A stretch of DNA of 64,000 bases from Candidatus Methylopumilus universalis. GTDB taxonomy: Bacteria > Pseudomonadota > Gammaproteobacteria > Burkholderiales > Methylophilaceae. The stretch lies in NCBI GenBank assembly GCA_945883335.1, contig CAMCXI010000001.1, positions 124,001-188,000 of the forward strand, read 5' to 3'. The notes under the pieces are model-generated. The model was not told where the DNA came from and did no database searches. It saw nothing but the letters and a program-made list of their open reading frames with translations. Every line of letters begins with the position of its first letter. Within the stretch, counting starts at the first letter, position 1. This document shows, in pieces, positions 8,306 through 18,018 of the stretch. The translations under genes and the position numbers were made by a program.

Positions 8306-11300
8306 TTATCCTAAATTCGGTGCGAGCCAGCGCGCTAACTCTTCTTTATTCATGCCACGTCTTTTAGCTAACTCGGTGAGTTGGTCTTCACCAATTTTAT
8401 CCACGCTAAAGTATTTCGCTTCAGGGTGGGCAAAATAATAACCAGAAACAGCGGCAGCTGGATTCATCGCGAAAGAGTCTGTCAGCGACATGCCTATTTC
8501 TGTCGCTTGCATTACCTCAAACATATCAGCTTTTACCGTATGGTCTGGACAAGCCGGATAGCCAGGCGCAGGTCTAATACCTAGATACTCTTCTTTAATG
8601 AGTGCCTCGCTATTGAGTTTCTCTTGCGGCGCATAACCCCATAAATCGGTGCGAACACGTTCATGCAGGTACTCAGCAAAAGCTTCAGCTAAGCGATCAG
8701 CAAGGGACTTCAACATGATGCTATTAAAATCATCATGGGCATCTTCAAAACGCTTGAGATGTTTTTCAATGCCGAGGCCAGCCGTCACCGCAAACATGCC
8801 GATGTAATCTGCAACGCCAGATTCTTTAGGTGCAATAAAGTCAGCTAAGCATTGATTAGGGCGCGGGATGCCATCAATCACTGGTTTTTCAGTTTGTTGG
8901 CGCATGCCGTAATAAGTGAAGACAACCTCTTTACGGCTTTCATCAGTGTAAATTTCGATATCATCGTCATTAACGCTGTTTGCCGGCAACAGTGAAACTA
9001 CCCCATTGGCCGTTAGCCAGCGGCCTTCAATAATTTTCTTGAGAAGTGCTTGGCCGTCGGCAAATAATTTAGTCGCAGTCTCACCCACGACCGGATCTTT
9101 GAGAATCGCTGGGTAAGCCCCAGCCAAGTCCCAAGTTTGGAAAAAAGGACCCCAGTCGATGTATTGTGCAATCGTTACTAAATCGATATTTTCTAATACT
9201 CGGCGACCAATGAACTTAGGTTTAACGGGCGCATTACTCCCACCGAATGATAGCTTGGCTTTATTCTTACGTGCGTCTTCAATTGACAGCATCGGCACGC
9301 CTTTTTTGTTGGCATGTTGATGACGAGCGCGCTCGTAGTCTGCATTTAATTCAGTAATGTAAGCATTGCGTTGTTCAGGCGACACTAAAGACTGCATCAC
9401 AGCAACAGAGCGTGAGGCGTCTGGTACATAAACAACTGGACCATCATAATGTGGTGCGATTTTTACCGCAGTATGGGCACGTGATGTCGTTGCGCCACCA
9501 ATTAATAGCGGTGTTTTAAGTCCGCGGAAATAAGGGTCGCGTTGCATTTCACGCGCAACATGCGCCATTTCTTCAAGTGATGGGGTAATTAATCCGGATA
9601 AGCCAATGATGTCTGCATTTTCAGCTTTTGCCAGCGCCAAAATTTCTGAGCACGGCACCATGACGCCCATATTCACGACTTCAAAGTTATTACATTGCAA
9701 GACGACTGAAACAATATTCTTTCCGATGTCATGCACGTCACCTTTAACGGTTGCAATCACCATTTTACCTTTTGGTTTTGCGGCAACGCCTGTGCGTTTC
9801 TCTTCTAAGAGTTTTTCTTCTTCGATGTAAGGAATGAGATGCGCAACTGCTTGTTTCATGACGCGTGCAGATTTCACGACTTGCGGTAAGAACATTTTGC
9901 CTTGGCCAAATAAATCACCCACGATGTTCATGCCATCCATGAGCGGACCTTCAATCACATGGATAGGACGTCCACCATTCTTTGAGGTTTCAACACGTGC
10001 TTCTTCAGTATCTTCGTTAATAAACTCGGTAATACCGTGTATGAGGGCATGTGCTAAACGTTTCTTAACGCTGATTGGACTTTCAGCAGTGCCGCGCCAC
10101 TCAAGTGTTGCTGCTTCCTTTTTCCCGCCAGAGGTCAGCGTGCCCGCCATTTCAATCATGTGCTCTGTAGCATCAGGACGACGGTTAAGCACAACATCTT
10201 CGACGCATTCGCGCAGCGCTTCTGATAGCTCGTCATAAATGCCGATCATGCCTGCATTGACGATGCCCATTGTCATGCCAGCTTTAATGGCATGGTAGAG
10301 GAACACGGTATGAATCGCTTCGCGTGCTGGCTCGTTGCCACGGAAGCTAAAGCTTACATTGGATACCCCGCCAGAAATTTTGGCATGCGGTAGGTTTTCT
10401 TTAATCCAGCGTGTAGCATTGATGAAATCGACAGCGTAGTTATTGTGTTCTTCAATCCCTGTTGCAATCGCGAAGATATTTGGGTCAAAAATGATGTCTT
10501 CAGCTGGGAAGCCGACTTTATCAACCAGCAAATCATAAGCGCGTTTACAAATTTCGATTTTGCGCTCAAAGGTATCTGCTTGGCCTTTTTCGTCAAAGGC
10601 CATCACAATAATTGCTGCGCCATAGCGCATGCATAATTTGGCTTGGCGTAGGAACTCTTCTTCGCCCTCTTTCATCGAGATGGAATTAACGATCGACTTG
10701 CCTTGCACACATTTAAGGCCAGCCTCAATCACGTCCCATTTTGATGAGTCGATCATAATCGGCACGCGAGCAATATCAGGCTCTGATGCGACCAAATTCA
10801 AGAAGTGTGACATCGCTTTGATGGCATCTAACATGCCCTCATCCATGTTGATGTCGATGATTTGTGCGCCATTTTCAACTTGTTGGCGCGCTACTTGCAG
10901 TGCTTCTTCAAACTGTTCGTTCAAAATCATGCGAGCAAAGGCTTTTGAGCCTGTCACGTTTGTCCGCTCGCCGACGTTTACAAAGAGTGAATTGTCATCA
11001 ATGAAAAACGGCTCAAGTCCAGAAAGTTTAGTTGTTTTTTCAACGGTTGGAATTTGGCGTGGCGCAATTGTTTTTAGTGCGTTAGCAATCGCTTTGATGT
11101 GGGGTGGTGTTGTACCGCAACAGCCACCAGCAATATTGATAAAACCACTTTCAGCGAATTCTTTTACCAATGCAGAAGTATCAGCAGGACTTTCATCAAA
11201 GCCAGTATCTGACATTGGGTTGGGTAAACCTGCATTCGGGTAAATACAGACAAAAGTGTCTGCAATTTTTGAAAGTTCTTGTGCATACGGACGCATCAAT

Positions 11301-12157
11301 GCGGCACCGAGCGCACAATTTAAGCCGATAGTCAGTGGTTTTGCGTGGCGAACAGAGTGCCAAAAAGCGGGTACGGTTTGACCAGATAAAATACGACCAG
11401 AAGCGTCAGTAACCGTACCAGAAATCATCAGCGGTAAGCGCTTTCCGCTTTCTTCAAAGAAGGTCTCAATCGCAAATAATGCGGCTTTACAATTGAGCGT
11501 ATCAAAGATAGTTTCGACCATCAGAATATCGACGCCACCCTCAACGAGTGCACGCGTTTGCTCAAGATAAGCTGCAACGAGTTGATCGAATGTCACATTG
11601 CGTGCTGCAGGGTCATTGACATCTGGTGAAATCGAAGCCGTCTTTGGGGTTGGGCCAAGAGCCCCTGCGACAAACCTTGGTTTGTCAGGTGTGCTGTATT
11701 TGTCACGCGCTGCAATTGCTAATTTGGCTGAGGCTAAATTCATTTCGTAAACCAAATGCGCCATGTGGTAATCATCTTGCGCCACACTGGTTGCACCGAA
11801 AGTATTGGTTTCAACAATATCAGCACCAGCCGCGAAGTATTGCTCGTGAATCTCTTGAATGACGTGTGGCTGCGTGAGGCTTAATAATTCATTATTGCCT
11901 TTTACAAACAGTTCGCGAGTGGTTTCCGCTGGTGATTGGTTGTGATTTGCACCGCAGCCGCAGCTAGTTCCTTTATTGCAAAATTCCGCGCCATTTGGGT
12001 CTTTAAAGTCTTTGAATCGACCGTTCTCTCCGCCGCGATAATCCGCTTCGCTGAGTTTATATTGCTGAATCATCGTGCCCATCGCGCCATCCAAAATGAG
12101 GATGCGTTGAGCTAATAAATCGCGCAAAATTTGTTCGGTTGGAGAAAACTGTGTCAT
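8306..12157 (-). CDS. metH: Cobalamin-dependent methionine synthase
   Basis: A 1283-residue MetH. In order: homocysteine-binding barrel with zinc cysteines (GLNCALGA and [10 protein letters not shown]), pterin-binding domain for methyl-THF ([11 protein letters not shown]), cap and B12-binding domain with the cobalt-ligand motif DVHDIGKN, and the C-terminal reactivation domain with [13 protein letters not shown] for SAM binding. It methylates homocysteine to methionine and needs B12. Residues about 54-80 hold an insertion with C60, C66, C68 and H72 that I do not expect in classical MetH. The promoter upstream has a perfect -10 with a palindrome over the -35. Confidence 0.97.
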   Translation of the reverse strand: MTQFSPTEQILRDLLAQRILILDGAMGTMIQQYKLSEADYRGGENGRFKDFKDPNGAEFCNKGTSCGCGANHNQSPAETTRELFVKGNNELLSLTQPHVIQEIHEQYFAAGADIVETNTFGATSVAQDDYHMAHLVYEMNLASAKLAIAARDKYSTPDKPRFVAGALGPTPKTASISPDVNDPAARNVTFDQLVAAYLEQTRALVEGGVDILMVETIFDTLNCKAALFAIETFFEESGKRLPLMISGTVTDASGRILSGQTVPAFWHSVRHAKPLTIGLNCALGAALMRPYAQELSKIADTFVCIYPNAGLPNPMSDTGFDESPADTSALVKEFAESGFINIAGGCCGTTPPHIKAIANALKTIAPRQIPTVEKTTKLSGLEPFFIDDNSLFVNVGERTNVTGSKAFARMILNEQFEEALQVARQQVENGAQIIDINMDEGMLDAIKAMSHFLNLVASEPDIARVPIMIDSSKWDVIEAGLKCVQGKSIVNSISMKEGEEEFLRQAKLCMRYGAAIIVMAFDEKGQADTFERKIEICKRAYDLLVDKVGFPAEDIIFDPNIFAIATGIEEHNNYAVDFINATRWIKENLPHAKISGGVSNVSFSFRGNEPAREAIHTVFLYHAIKAGMTMGIVNAGMIGIYDELSEALRECVEDVVLNRRPDATEHMIEMAGTLTSGGKKEAATLEWRGTAESPISVKKRLAHALIHGITEFINEDTEEARVETSKNGGRPIHVIEGPLMDGMNIVGDLFGQGKMFLPQVVKSARVMKQAVAHLIPYIEEEKLLEEKRTGVAAKPKGKMVIATVKGDVHDIGKNIVSVVLQCNNFEVVNMGVMVPCSEILALAKAENADIIGLSGLITPSLEEMAHVAREMQRDPYFRGLKTPLLIGGATTSRAHTAVKIAPHYDGPVVYVPDASRSVAVMQSLVSPEQRNAYITELNADYERARHQHANKKGVPMLSIEDARKNKAKLSFGGSNAPVKPKFIGRRVLENIDLVTIAQYIDWGPFFQTWDLAGAYPAILKDPVVGETATKLFADGQALLKKIIEGRWLTANGVVSLLPANSVNDDDIEIYTDESRKEVVFTYYGMRQQTEKPVIDGIPRPNQCLADFIAPKESGVADYIGMFAVTAGLGIEKHLKRFEDAHDDFNSIMLKSLADRLAEAFAEYLHERVRTDLWGYAPQEKLNSEALIKEEYLGIRPAPGYPACPDHTVKADMFEVMQATEIGMSLTDSFAMNPAAAVSGYYFAHPEAKYFSVDKIGEDQLTELAKRRGMNKEELARWLAPNLG

Positions 12158-12216
12158 GTAAAAAGTCTCAAATGCTTGTTTCAGCTTGTCTTGAATCGTT
12201 GGCTTAGTAGCCCGCT

Positions 12217-12255
12217 ATTATAAAGCAGGCAGCGCAATTCGCTTAATATTAAGCG
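12217..12255 (-). promoter_or_regulatory. Candidate metH promoter with a 16-bp palindrome at the -35 position
   Basis: On the minus strand TATAAT lies at 12222-12217. The hexamer 17 bp upstream (12245-12240) is weak and sits inside the perfect palindrome CGCTTAATATTAAGCG (12240-12255). A poor -35 under a palindrome is the arrangement of an operator or activator site. The regulator is unknown. Confidence 0.5.
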
Positions 12256-12274
12256 TGACTATTTAGGCTTTGTT

Positions 12275-12343
12275 TCAGTTGTGGTTGTTAGACTCGTAAC
12301 GGCGATATTGCACAGCTTCGACAATATGCGCAGGCGGATAAAT
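12275..12343 (-). pseudogene. comM: Remnant of comM/yifB (Mg-chelatase-like competence ATPase), last ~22 codons
   Basis: The minus-strand frame ending at TGA 12277-12275 reads IYPPAHIVEAVQYRRY plus a short tail. The HIVEAVQYRR core closely matches the C-terminal HVAEAIQYRR of ComM/YifB proteins. The frame is closed upstream by TAA (12346-12344), and there is no room for the ~500-residue body before ubiK at 12415. In many betaproteobacteria comM stands next to the ubiK (yqiC) gene and glnK-amtB, as expected here. I read this as the scar of a comM deletion. Confidence 0.7.
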
Positions 12344-12414
12344 TTAGCTTGTTGATGGCTTGTTTTAAGAGCTTAAGGCGCAGCTATATAAAACGGCCAA
12401 ACCCATCTAACTGA

Positions 12415-12648
12415 TTACTTTTGGTTTTGCTCTAGTGTGCTCAATTGCTTTTCTAGTGCATCAAGCTTTTCTCGCGTTTTTCTGAGCACTTCTGCCTGCA
12501 CGTCGAACTCTTCCCTGGAAACAAGCGCCAATTTGGTGAATGTGCTCTGTAATAGTGCATGAATGTTTTTTTCTAAATCACCAGCAGGTGATTTAGAAAA
12601 CATGTGCCTAAGCTTTGAAGAGAGTTCTTCAATCAATTGCATGTTCAT
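12415..12648 (-). CDS. ubiK: Ubiquinone biosynthesis accessory factor UbiK (YqiC, BMFP family)
   Basis: A 77-residue protein of the membrane-fusogenic/UbiK family. An amphipathic N-terminal half ([13 protein letters not shown]) precedes a C-terminal coiled coil ([19 protein letters not shown]). UbiK helps the UbiJ-associated Ubi complex make ubiquinone in aerobic proteobacteria. The start could be ATG 12648 or ATG 12642. The gene is convergent with nothing and divergent from the TorF gene. A strong inverted repeat lies 24 bp upstream of its start. Confidence 0.9.
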   Translation of the reverse strand: MNMQLIEELSSKLRHMFSKSPAGDLEKNIHALLQSTFTKLALVSREEFDVQAEVLRKTREKLDALEKQLSTLEQNQK

Positions 12649-12671
12649 TTTCGAGGCCTTTTGTTCCCTAG

Positions 12672-12730
12672 TGAATCTACTTAACTATTTATCTTCTCAT
12701 GATATCAGCATTAATAGTTAAGTTGATTCA
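12672..12730. repeat. Inverted repeat, 18-nt arms with one mismatch, 23-nt spacer
   Basis: Arm 1 at 12672-12689 (TGAATCTACTTAACTATT) and arm 2 at 12713-12730 are complementary at 17 of 18 positions. The structure lies between divergent ubiK and the TorF gene, 24 bp from the ubiK start and about 93 bp upstream of the -24 element of the sigma-54-type promoter. It may be an enhancer site, a 5'-UTR stem-loop of ubiK, or a small repeat element. Confidence 0.6.
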
Positions 12731-12822
12731 TTTACTTAAGATTTAATTTTATGAGCTTTTTATTTTTCTTCCCACGATAGCTTTTTTAAAGCTTACAAGT
12801 CAATTGCATCCAATTTTAAAAC

Positions 12823-12838
12823 TGGCATGGCAATTGCT
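12823..12838 (+). promoter_or_regulatory. Sigma-54 (RpoN) -24/-12 promoter for the TorF-glnK-amtB cluster
   Basis: The sequence TGGCATGGCAATTGCT has the invariant GG and GC dinucleotides at the correct 12-bp offset and matches consensus TGGCAC-N5-TTGCW except for one base. The predicted start of transcription, near 12849, is about 48 bp before the TorF ATG. The presence of glnK-amtB downstream supports nitrogen control. I do not see a clear NtrC half-site pair upstream. Confidence 0.72.
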
Positions 12839-12896
12839 TTGATCATATTGTAAGAAATCTTTTTTATATTATTGTTATTAAAGTAAAGGAAAAAAA

Positions 12897-13811
12897 ATGC
12901 GTAAATCATTATTACTGGTTGCTGTCCTTGGGACAATGGTAACTTCAACTTTAGCGTTTGCTGAAGAAGCGGCAAAAGAGGAAGGGTCTAATTGGAACCT
13001 AACTACTAACTTCGGTATGGTTTCAGATTACTACGCACGTGGTGTTTCACAAACTTGGCACAAACCAACAGTGCAAGGTGGTATCGACGTCATACATTCT
13101 AGCGGTTTTTATGCGGGTGTATTTGGTTCAGGGGTTTCACCAAATACTTATCCAGATGCTAATACTGAAGTTGATGTTTATGCAGGCTACAACGGTGAAA
13201 TTAAAGCGGTTAAAGGCCTAGGTTATACCGCTGGTTTTATCGGCTATCTTTATCCGGGTGGTAGTTGGGAAAAATTCAGTTATTTAGGCGTACCAAATCA
13301 AACGCCTGACGGCGGTCTTTGGAATACGTATGAAGCTAACTTCGGTGTTTCATATGAATGGATTAGTGCTAAGGCCTCTATGACTTTGGGTAATTGGTAC
13401 GGCGCAGAAAGAAAAACAGGGTGGGATGGTGATACTAAAGGCACAACCTATATTGAATTAAATGCGGCTTATCCTTTGCCTTGGTCGGATCTCACATTGA
13501 TTGGTCACGTTGGCAGTCTTAATGTTGCAGGAAAACTTAATCCTGACTTTACTGCAGGTAATAATCAGTTCCCTTCAACGTCAGTTTCTGGTGAGGATAG
13601 TCCAGACTATACCGACTATAAAGTTGGCGTGAGCAAGGCATTCAAGATTGCTAATGCAGATGGTTGGAACGCTGGTATCTACTACGCAGGTAACAACAAT
13701 AAAGATTACTGGGGTAAACATGGTTATGGTGGCGCAAGCTTTAACGGTAGTACAGAAAGCAAAAACTTGGCGGATGATCGCTTTGTATTTACCTTGGGCC
13801 GTTCATTCTAA
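12897..13811 (+). CDS. TorF family putative outer-membrane porin
   Basis: A 304-residue protein with a signal peptide (residues 1-22, ending AFA) followed by an outer-membrane beta-barrel sequence rich in aromatic and glycine residues and ending in aromatic Phe (FTLGRSF). The motif NFGMVSDYYARGVSQT is typical of the TorF/TIGR02001 family, often found beside nitrogen genes. AAGGA with 6-nt spacing supports ATG 12897. A sigma-54-type promoter precedes it and glnK follows after a stem-loop, so a role in nitrogen-compound uptake is inferred. Confidence 0.88.
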   Translation: MRKSLLLVAVLGTMVTSTLAFAEEAAKEEGSNWNLTTNFGMVSDYYARGVSQTWHKPTVQGGIDVIHSSGFYAGVFGSGVSPNTYPDANTEVDVYAGYNGEIKAVKGLGYTAGFIGYLYPGGSWEKFSYLGVPNQTPDGGLWNTYEANFGVSYEWISAKASMTLGNWYGAERKTGWDGDTKGTTYIELNAAYPLPWSDLTLIGHVGSLNVAGKLNPDFTAGNNQFPSTSVSGEDSPDYTDYKVGVSKAFKIANADGWNAGIYYAGNNNKDYWGKHGYGGASFNGSTESKNLADDRFVFTLGRSF

Positions 13812-13839
13812 TTAAGCATTAAGTAATAAATATAAATAC

Positions 13840-13869
13840 CAGGCCAACAGACTCTAGCTTGTTGGCCTG
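13840..13869 (+). terminator. Stem-loop between the TorF gene and glnK
   Basis: A perfect 10-bp stem (CAGGCCAACA paired with TGTTGGCCTG) surrounds a 10-nt loop. The downstream bases are ATAAAATTTA rather than a run of T, so it is either a weak terminator or an mRNA-stability hairpin that sets different levels for the two genes. Confidence 0.5.
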
Positions 13870-13881
13870 TATAAAATTTAG

Positions 13882-14229
<348 letters not shown>

Positions 14230-14239
14230 GGAGATGGAC

Positions 14240-15652
14240 ATGAAAAAATTACTTTCTACATTAGCGCTTGTAAGCGCTTTGGGTTTAGGTGTTTTTGGCT
14301 TAAACAATATTAGTTTTGCCGATGAAGTGGCTGCGCCGGAAGTGGCTGCGCAAGTTGAAGCTGCTCCAGTAGCAGACGCTGCAACGCCAGCTGCTGAAAC
14401 TGCTGCAGCTGCCCCTGTAACCTTGGACGTTGGTAATACAGCGTTTATGATTATTGCCACAATATTAGTCATATTGATGGCTATACCAGGCTTGGCATTG
14501 TTTTACGGCGGCTTGGTAAGAAGCAAAAATATGTTATCAGTGTGTATGCAAGTTTTTGTGACATTCTCATTGATTTCAGTCATTTGGGCGCTTTATGGAT
14601 ATAGTTTAACGTTTACTGAAGGAAACGCTTTTTACGGAAACTTTAGTAAATCGTTTTTGGCTGGTGTGACGCCTGATAGTTTGACTGGCACGATTCCTGA
14701 GTATGTATTTTTAACTTTCCAATTAGCTTTCGCCGCTTTAACGCCAACACTGATTATTGGTGGTTTTGCTGAACGTACTAAATTTTCTGCAGTACTTTTA
14801 TTCTCAGTATTGTGGGTGACATTTGTATACATCCCTGTGGCTCATATGGTGTGGGGTGGTGGTTATTTGAGTGATGCTGGTACTTTGTTTGGCGGTCATG
14901 GCGCAAAAGATTTTGCAGGCGGCACAGTCGTTCATATTAATGCTGGTATTGCCGCACTCATTGGTGCGCTAGTGGTTGGTAAACGTATCGGTTTAGGTAA
15001 AGATGCGATGGCGCCACATAGCATGGTAATGACTTTGATTGGTGCTTCACTTCTTTGGATCGGTTGGTTCGGTTTTAACGTGGGTAGTGAACTTGCAGCT
15101 GACGGTGTTGCTGGCATGGTACTAATCAATACACAATTAGCAACAGCTGCTGCTGTATTTGGTTGGATTGCTGCTGAGTGGATGCTTAAAGGTAAGCCAA
15201 GTATGTTAGGTGCTGCTTCTGGTGCGATTGCAGGTTTAGTTGCAATTACCCCTGCTTGTGGTTTTGTAGGACCTATGGGCTCTATCGTATTAGGTTTCTT
15301 TGCAAGTTTTGTGAGCTTGTGGGCAGTGACAACACTTAAAAACGGTTTGGGTTATGACGATTCATTAGATGTATTTGGTATTCATGGCTTAGCTGGCATT
15401 ATCGGTGCGATTGCAACAGGTGTTTTAATGGCACCTCAGTTTGGTGGTGTAGGTTTCCCAGAAGGTGTGACAATGGGCCATCAAGTTTCAACGCAAGCAA
15501 TTGCTGTAGGCGTGACCATTTTATGGACAGGAGTCATCAGCTACATCTTGTTTAGATTGGTTGATTTGCTTGTTGGTTTGCGTGTGACTGAAGAAGTTGA
15601 ACGCGAAGGTTTAGATACCGCTGAACATGGTGAGCGTGCTTATCATATGTAA
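14240..15652 (+). CDS. amtB: Ammonium transporter AmtB
   Basis: About 470 residues. A cleavable signal peptide (ending near FADE, residue 28) and an Ala/Pro-rich segment of roughly 35 residues come before 11 membrane helices. The conserved pore histidines are visible in GGTVVHINAG and DVFGIHGLAG. The cytoplasmic C-terminal tail (TEEVEREGLDTAEHGERAY) is the GlnK-contact region. AAGGAG six bases upstream fixes ATG 14240; an upstream in-frame ATG lies inside glnK. It is followed by a strong terminator. Confidence 0.96.
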   Translation: MKKLLSTLALVSALGLGVFGLNNISFADEVAAPEVAAQVEAAPVADAATPAAETAAAAPVTLDVGNTAFMIIATILVILMAIPGLALFYGGLVRSKNMLSVCMQVFVTFSLISVIWALYGYSLTFTEGNAFYGNFSKSFLAGVTPDSLTGTIPEYVFLTFQLAFAALTPTLIIGGFAERTKFSAVLLFSVLWVTFVYIPVAHMVWGGGYLSDAGTLFGGHGAKDFAGGTVVHINAGIAALIGALVVGKRIGLGKDAMAPHSMVMTLIGASLLWIGWFGFNVGSELAADGVAGMVLINTQLATAAAVFGWIAAEWMLKGKPSMLGAASGAIAGLVAITPACGFVGPMGSIVLGFFASFVSLWAVTTLKNGLGYDDSLDVFGIHGLAGIIGAIATGVLMAPQFGGVGFPEGVTMGHQVSTQAIAVGVTILWTGVISYILFRLVDLLVGLRVTEEVEREGLDTAEHGERAYHM

Positions 15653-15675
15653 TTAGTGCGGTATTTGTATTAATC

Positions 15676-15704
15676 AAAAGCGGACAGCAATGTCCGCTTT
15701 TTTT
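15676..15704 (+). terminator. Rho-independent terminator after amtB
   Basis: AAGCGGACA and TGTCCGCTT form a 9-bp stem with a GCAA tetraloop, followed by a run of seven T. Confidence 0.9.
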
Positions 15705-15801
15705 ACGTTTAAATCGTCAGGCAAACAACTTATAAATCTACGTTTGGGCTTTAACTGAGCTAAAATTAAAGCAACTAGTATTGTAAGAGTAAATAATTGA
15801 T

Positions 15802-17082
15802 ATGGTTCCACATCTCACCACCGCGTTAAACGGCCCTTTATTAGCGCTAGAGAAAAACATACTTGATAACATGCCCAAGATTGAGCATTGGTTCCGCAGC
15901 CAATGGTTGGAGCATGGCGCACCATTCTATGCGTCAGTTGATTTGCGAAATGCAGGCTTCAAGCTTGCGCCTGTCGATACCAATTTGTTCCCAGGTGGAT
16001 TTAACAATCTCAATCCCGCCTTCTTATCCTTGTGCGTTCAAGCTGCAACGGTGGCCGTTGAAAAGATTTGTCCCGAAGCCCATCGCTTATTATTGATCCC
16101 AGAAAACCATACTCGAAACACTTTCTATTTGCGCAACGTGGCAGCCCTTGCGCATATTCTGCGTCAGGCTGGTTTGGATGTTCGTATCGGCAGTATTAAT
16201 CCTGAAATAACTGAACCGACCGAAATAGAAATTGAGCCAGGGCAAACCATTTTGCTTGAGCCAGTGAAGCGGGTTAAAAACCGACTCACATTAGAGGGTT
16301 TTGATAGCTGTGCGGTGCTACTCAATAATGATTTATCAGGTGGTGTGCCTGATATTTTGAAAGGCGTGGAGCAAAACCTTATTCCGCCTTTGCATGCCGG
16401 CTGGGCAACGCGTCGTAAATCTGAACACTTTTCTGCTTACAACCAAGTCGCCAAGGAATTTTCTGAGTTTTTAGGCATTGATGAATGGTTGATTAATCCT
16501 TATTTCGATACGGCGAGTGGCATCGATTTTCAAGCACGCGTGGGCGAGGATGAAATGGCGGCAAAGGTTGAAACCTTGCTTGCTAAAATCAAACAAAAAT
16601 ACCAAGAATACGGTGTAGAACAAGAGCCATTCCTGATTGTTAAGGCCGATGCTGGCACTTATGGTATGGGTATTATGACTGTAAAAAGCCCTGACGATGT
16701 GCGTGACCTTAACCGCAAACAGCGCAATAAAATGGCGGTGGTCAAAGAGGGCATGGAAGTGAATGAGGTCATCATTCAAGAAGGCGTTTATACCTTTGAG
16801 ACCATCAATGATGCAGTGGCTGAGCCCGTGGTCTATATGATGGATCACTTTGTGGTGGGTGGTTTTTACCGTGTACATACTGGCCGAGCGGTGGATGAAA
16901 ATCTCAATGCGCCGGGTATGCATTTTGTGCCTTTGGCGTTTGATAACCCTTGCTCAACACCAGACTGCGCAGATGCGCCAGATGCGGCAAAAAATCGCTT
17001 CTATGCTTACAGCGTTGTTGCCCGACTAGCTTTGCTTGCCGCCGCGATTGAGCTAGAAGAAAATGACCCGGAGCGTTTGTAA
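15802..17082 (+). CDS. gshA: Glutamate-cysteine ligase (GshA, proteobacterial ATP-grasp-like type)
   Basis: A 426-residue protein of the GshA family found in Acidithiobacillus and betaproteobacteria (distinct from E. coli GshA). Conserved stretches are VDTNLFPGGFNNLN near residue 52, LLIPENHTRN, and an ATP-grasp-like KADAGTYGMGIM near 288. It makes gamma-glutamylcysteine, the first step of glutathione synthesis. It heads an operon in which gshB overlaps by one base. In methylotrophs glutathione also serves formaldehyde handling, but that link is inference here. Confidence 0.92.
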   Translation: MVPHLTTALNGPLLALEKNILDNMPKIEHWFRSQWLEHGAPFYASVDLRNAGFKLAPVDTNLFPGGFNNLNPAFLSLCVQAATVAVEKICPEAHRLLLIPENHTRNTFYLRNVAALAHILRQAGLDVRIGSINPEITEPTEIEIEPGQTILLEPVKRVKNRLTLEGFDSCAVLLNNDLSGGVPDILKGVEQNLIPPLHAGWATRRKSEHFSAYNQVAKEFSEFLGIDEWLINPYFDTASGIDFQARVGEDEMAAKVETLLAKIKQKYQEYGVEQEPFLIVKADAGTYGMGIMTVKSPDDVRDLNRKQRNKMAVVKEGMEVNEVIIQEGVYTFETINDAVAEPVVYMMDHFVVGGFYRVHTGRAVDENLNAPGMHFVPLAFDNPCSTPDCADAPDAAKNRFYAYSVVARLALLAAAIELEENDPERL

Positions 17083-18014
17083 TGCGTATCGCACTCATTC
17101 TCGATTCTTTACATACCTTAAAGCCCCATAAGGACAGCAGCCTAGCTATCATGCGGGAAGCGGCTAGCCGAGGGCATGAATTATTTGTAGCGCTGCAAGA
17201 TGATTTGTTTTTACGACAAGAGCAAGCGCGTTTGCGGGTGAAGTCTTTTGAATTTGTAGATGATGAGAATTGGTTTGTAGTCGGGGATTATCTTGAGCAT
17301 GCCCCGCAAGATTTTGATGTGGTGTTGATGCGCAAAGACCCGCCCTTTGATAATGAATTTTTATATACGACTTATCTGTTGGAACTGGCGGCTAAGCAAG
17401 GTGCCCGCGTGCTCAATAACCCAAGCGCCATTCGGGATTGGAATGAAAAGCTTTCGGTCGCGAATTTCCCACAATTTTCACCTGAGTTTTTAGTGGCGCG
17501 TGACATTGGCTTAATCCGAGAATTTTTACGGGCACATGGCGATATTGTGGTGAAGCCTCTTGATGGGATGGGTGGTAGTAGTATTTTTAGACTGACGCAG
17601 TCAGACCCTAATATTAGTGTGATTCTTGAAACGATGACGAATTACGGCAACCGCACCATTATGGCGCAACGTTACTTACCGCAAATTTTGCAAGGCGATA
17701 AGCGCATTATTGTAATTAATGGCGAACCGCTTCCTTATTCGCTGGCACGTATTCCAATGGCAGGTGAAACACGCGGTAACTTGGCGGCAGGCGGAACAGG
17801 GGTTGCTCAACCATTGAGTGAACGTGACTTTGAAATTGCCAGCACAGTTGGCAAAATGCTTAAAGAAAAGGGCTTATTCTTGGTTGGATTAGATGTGATT
17901 GGAGAGCATCTCACTGAAATCAATGTGACTAGCCCCACAGGCATGGTAGAAATTGCGGCACAAACCCCATGTAATCCTGCTTCTGTTTTCATGAATGCCC
18001 TAGAAGCTTTATAA
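17082..18014 (+). CDS. gshB: Glutathione synthetase
   Basis: A 310-residue ATP-grasp enzyme that adds glycine to gamma-glutamylcysteine. N-terminal LDSLHTLKPHKDSS and MRKDPPFD are typical of GshB. The ATP-binding region has KPLDGMGGSSIF, and the C-terminal metal/ATP site has GLDVIGEHLTEINVTSP. It overlaps gshA by one base and is 4 bp from apbE. Confidence 0.96.
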   Translation: MRIALILDSLHTLKPHKDSSLAIMREAASRGHELFVALQDDLFLRQEQARLRVKSFEFVDDENWFVVGDYLEHAPQDFDVVLMRKDPPFDNEFLYTTYLLELAAKQGARVLNNPSAIRDWNEKLSVANFPQFSPEFLVARDIGLIREFLRAHGDIVVKPLDGMGGSSIFRLTQSDPNISVILETMTNYGNRTIMAQRYLPQILQGDKRIIVINGEPLPYSLARIPMAGETRGNLAAGGTGVAQPLSERDFEIASTVGKMLKEKGLFLVGLDVIGEHLTEINVTSPTGMVEIAAQTPCNPASVFMNALEAL

Positions 18015-18018
18015 ATTC

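Noticed and set aside
8381-11862. Several long plus-strand open frames inside metH, the longest about 204 residues
   Set aside because: They lie antisense to a complete, well-conserved MetH, lack SDs, and read as low-complexity shadows of its codons.
12158-12414. SAH or other methionine riboswitch before metH
   Set aside because: I looked for the SAH core on the minus strand and found none; the conserved-looking part is the comM tail.
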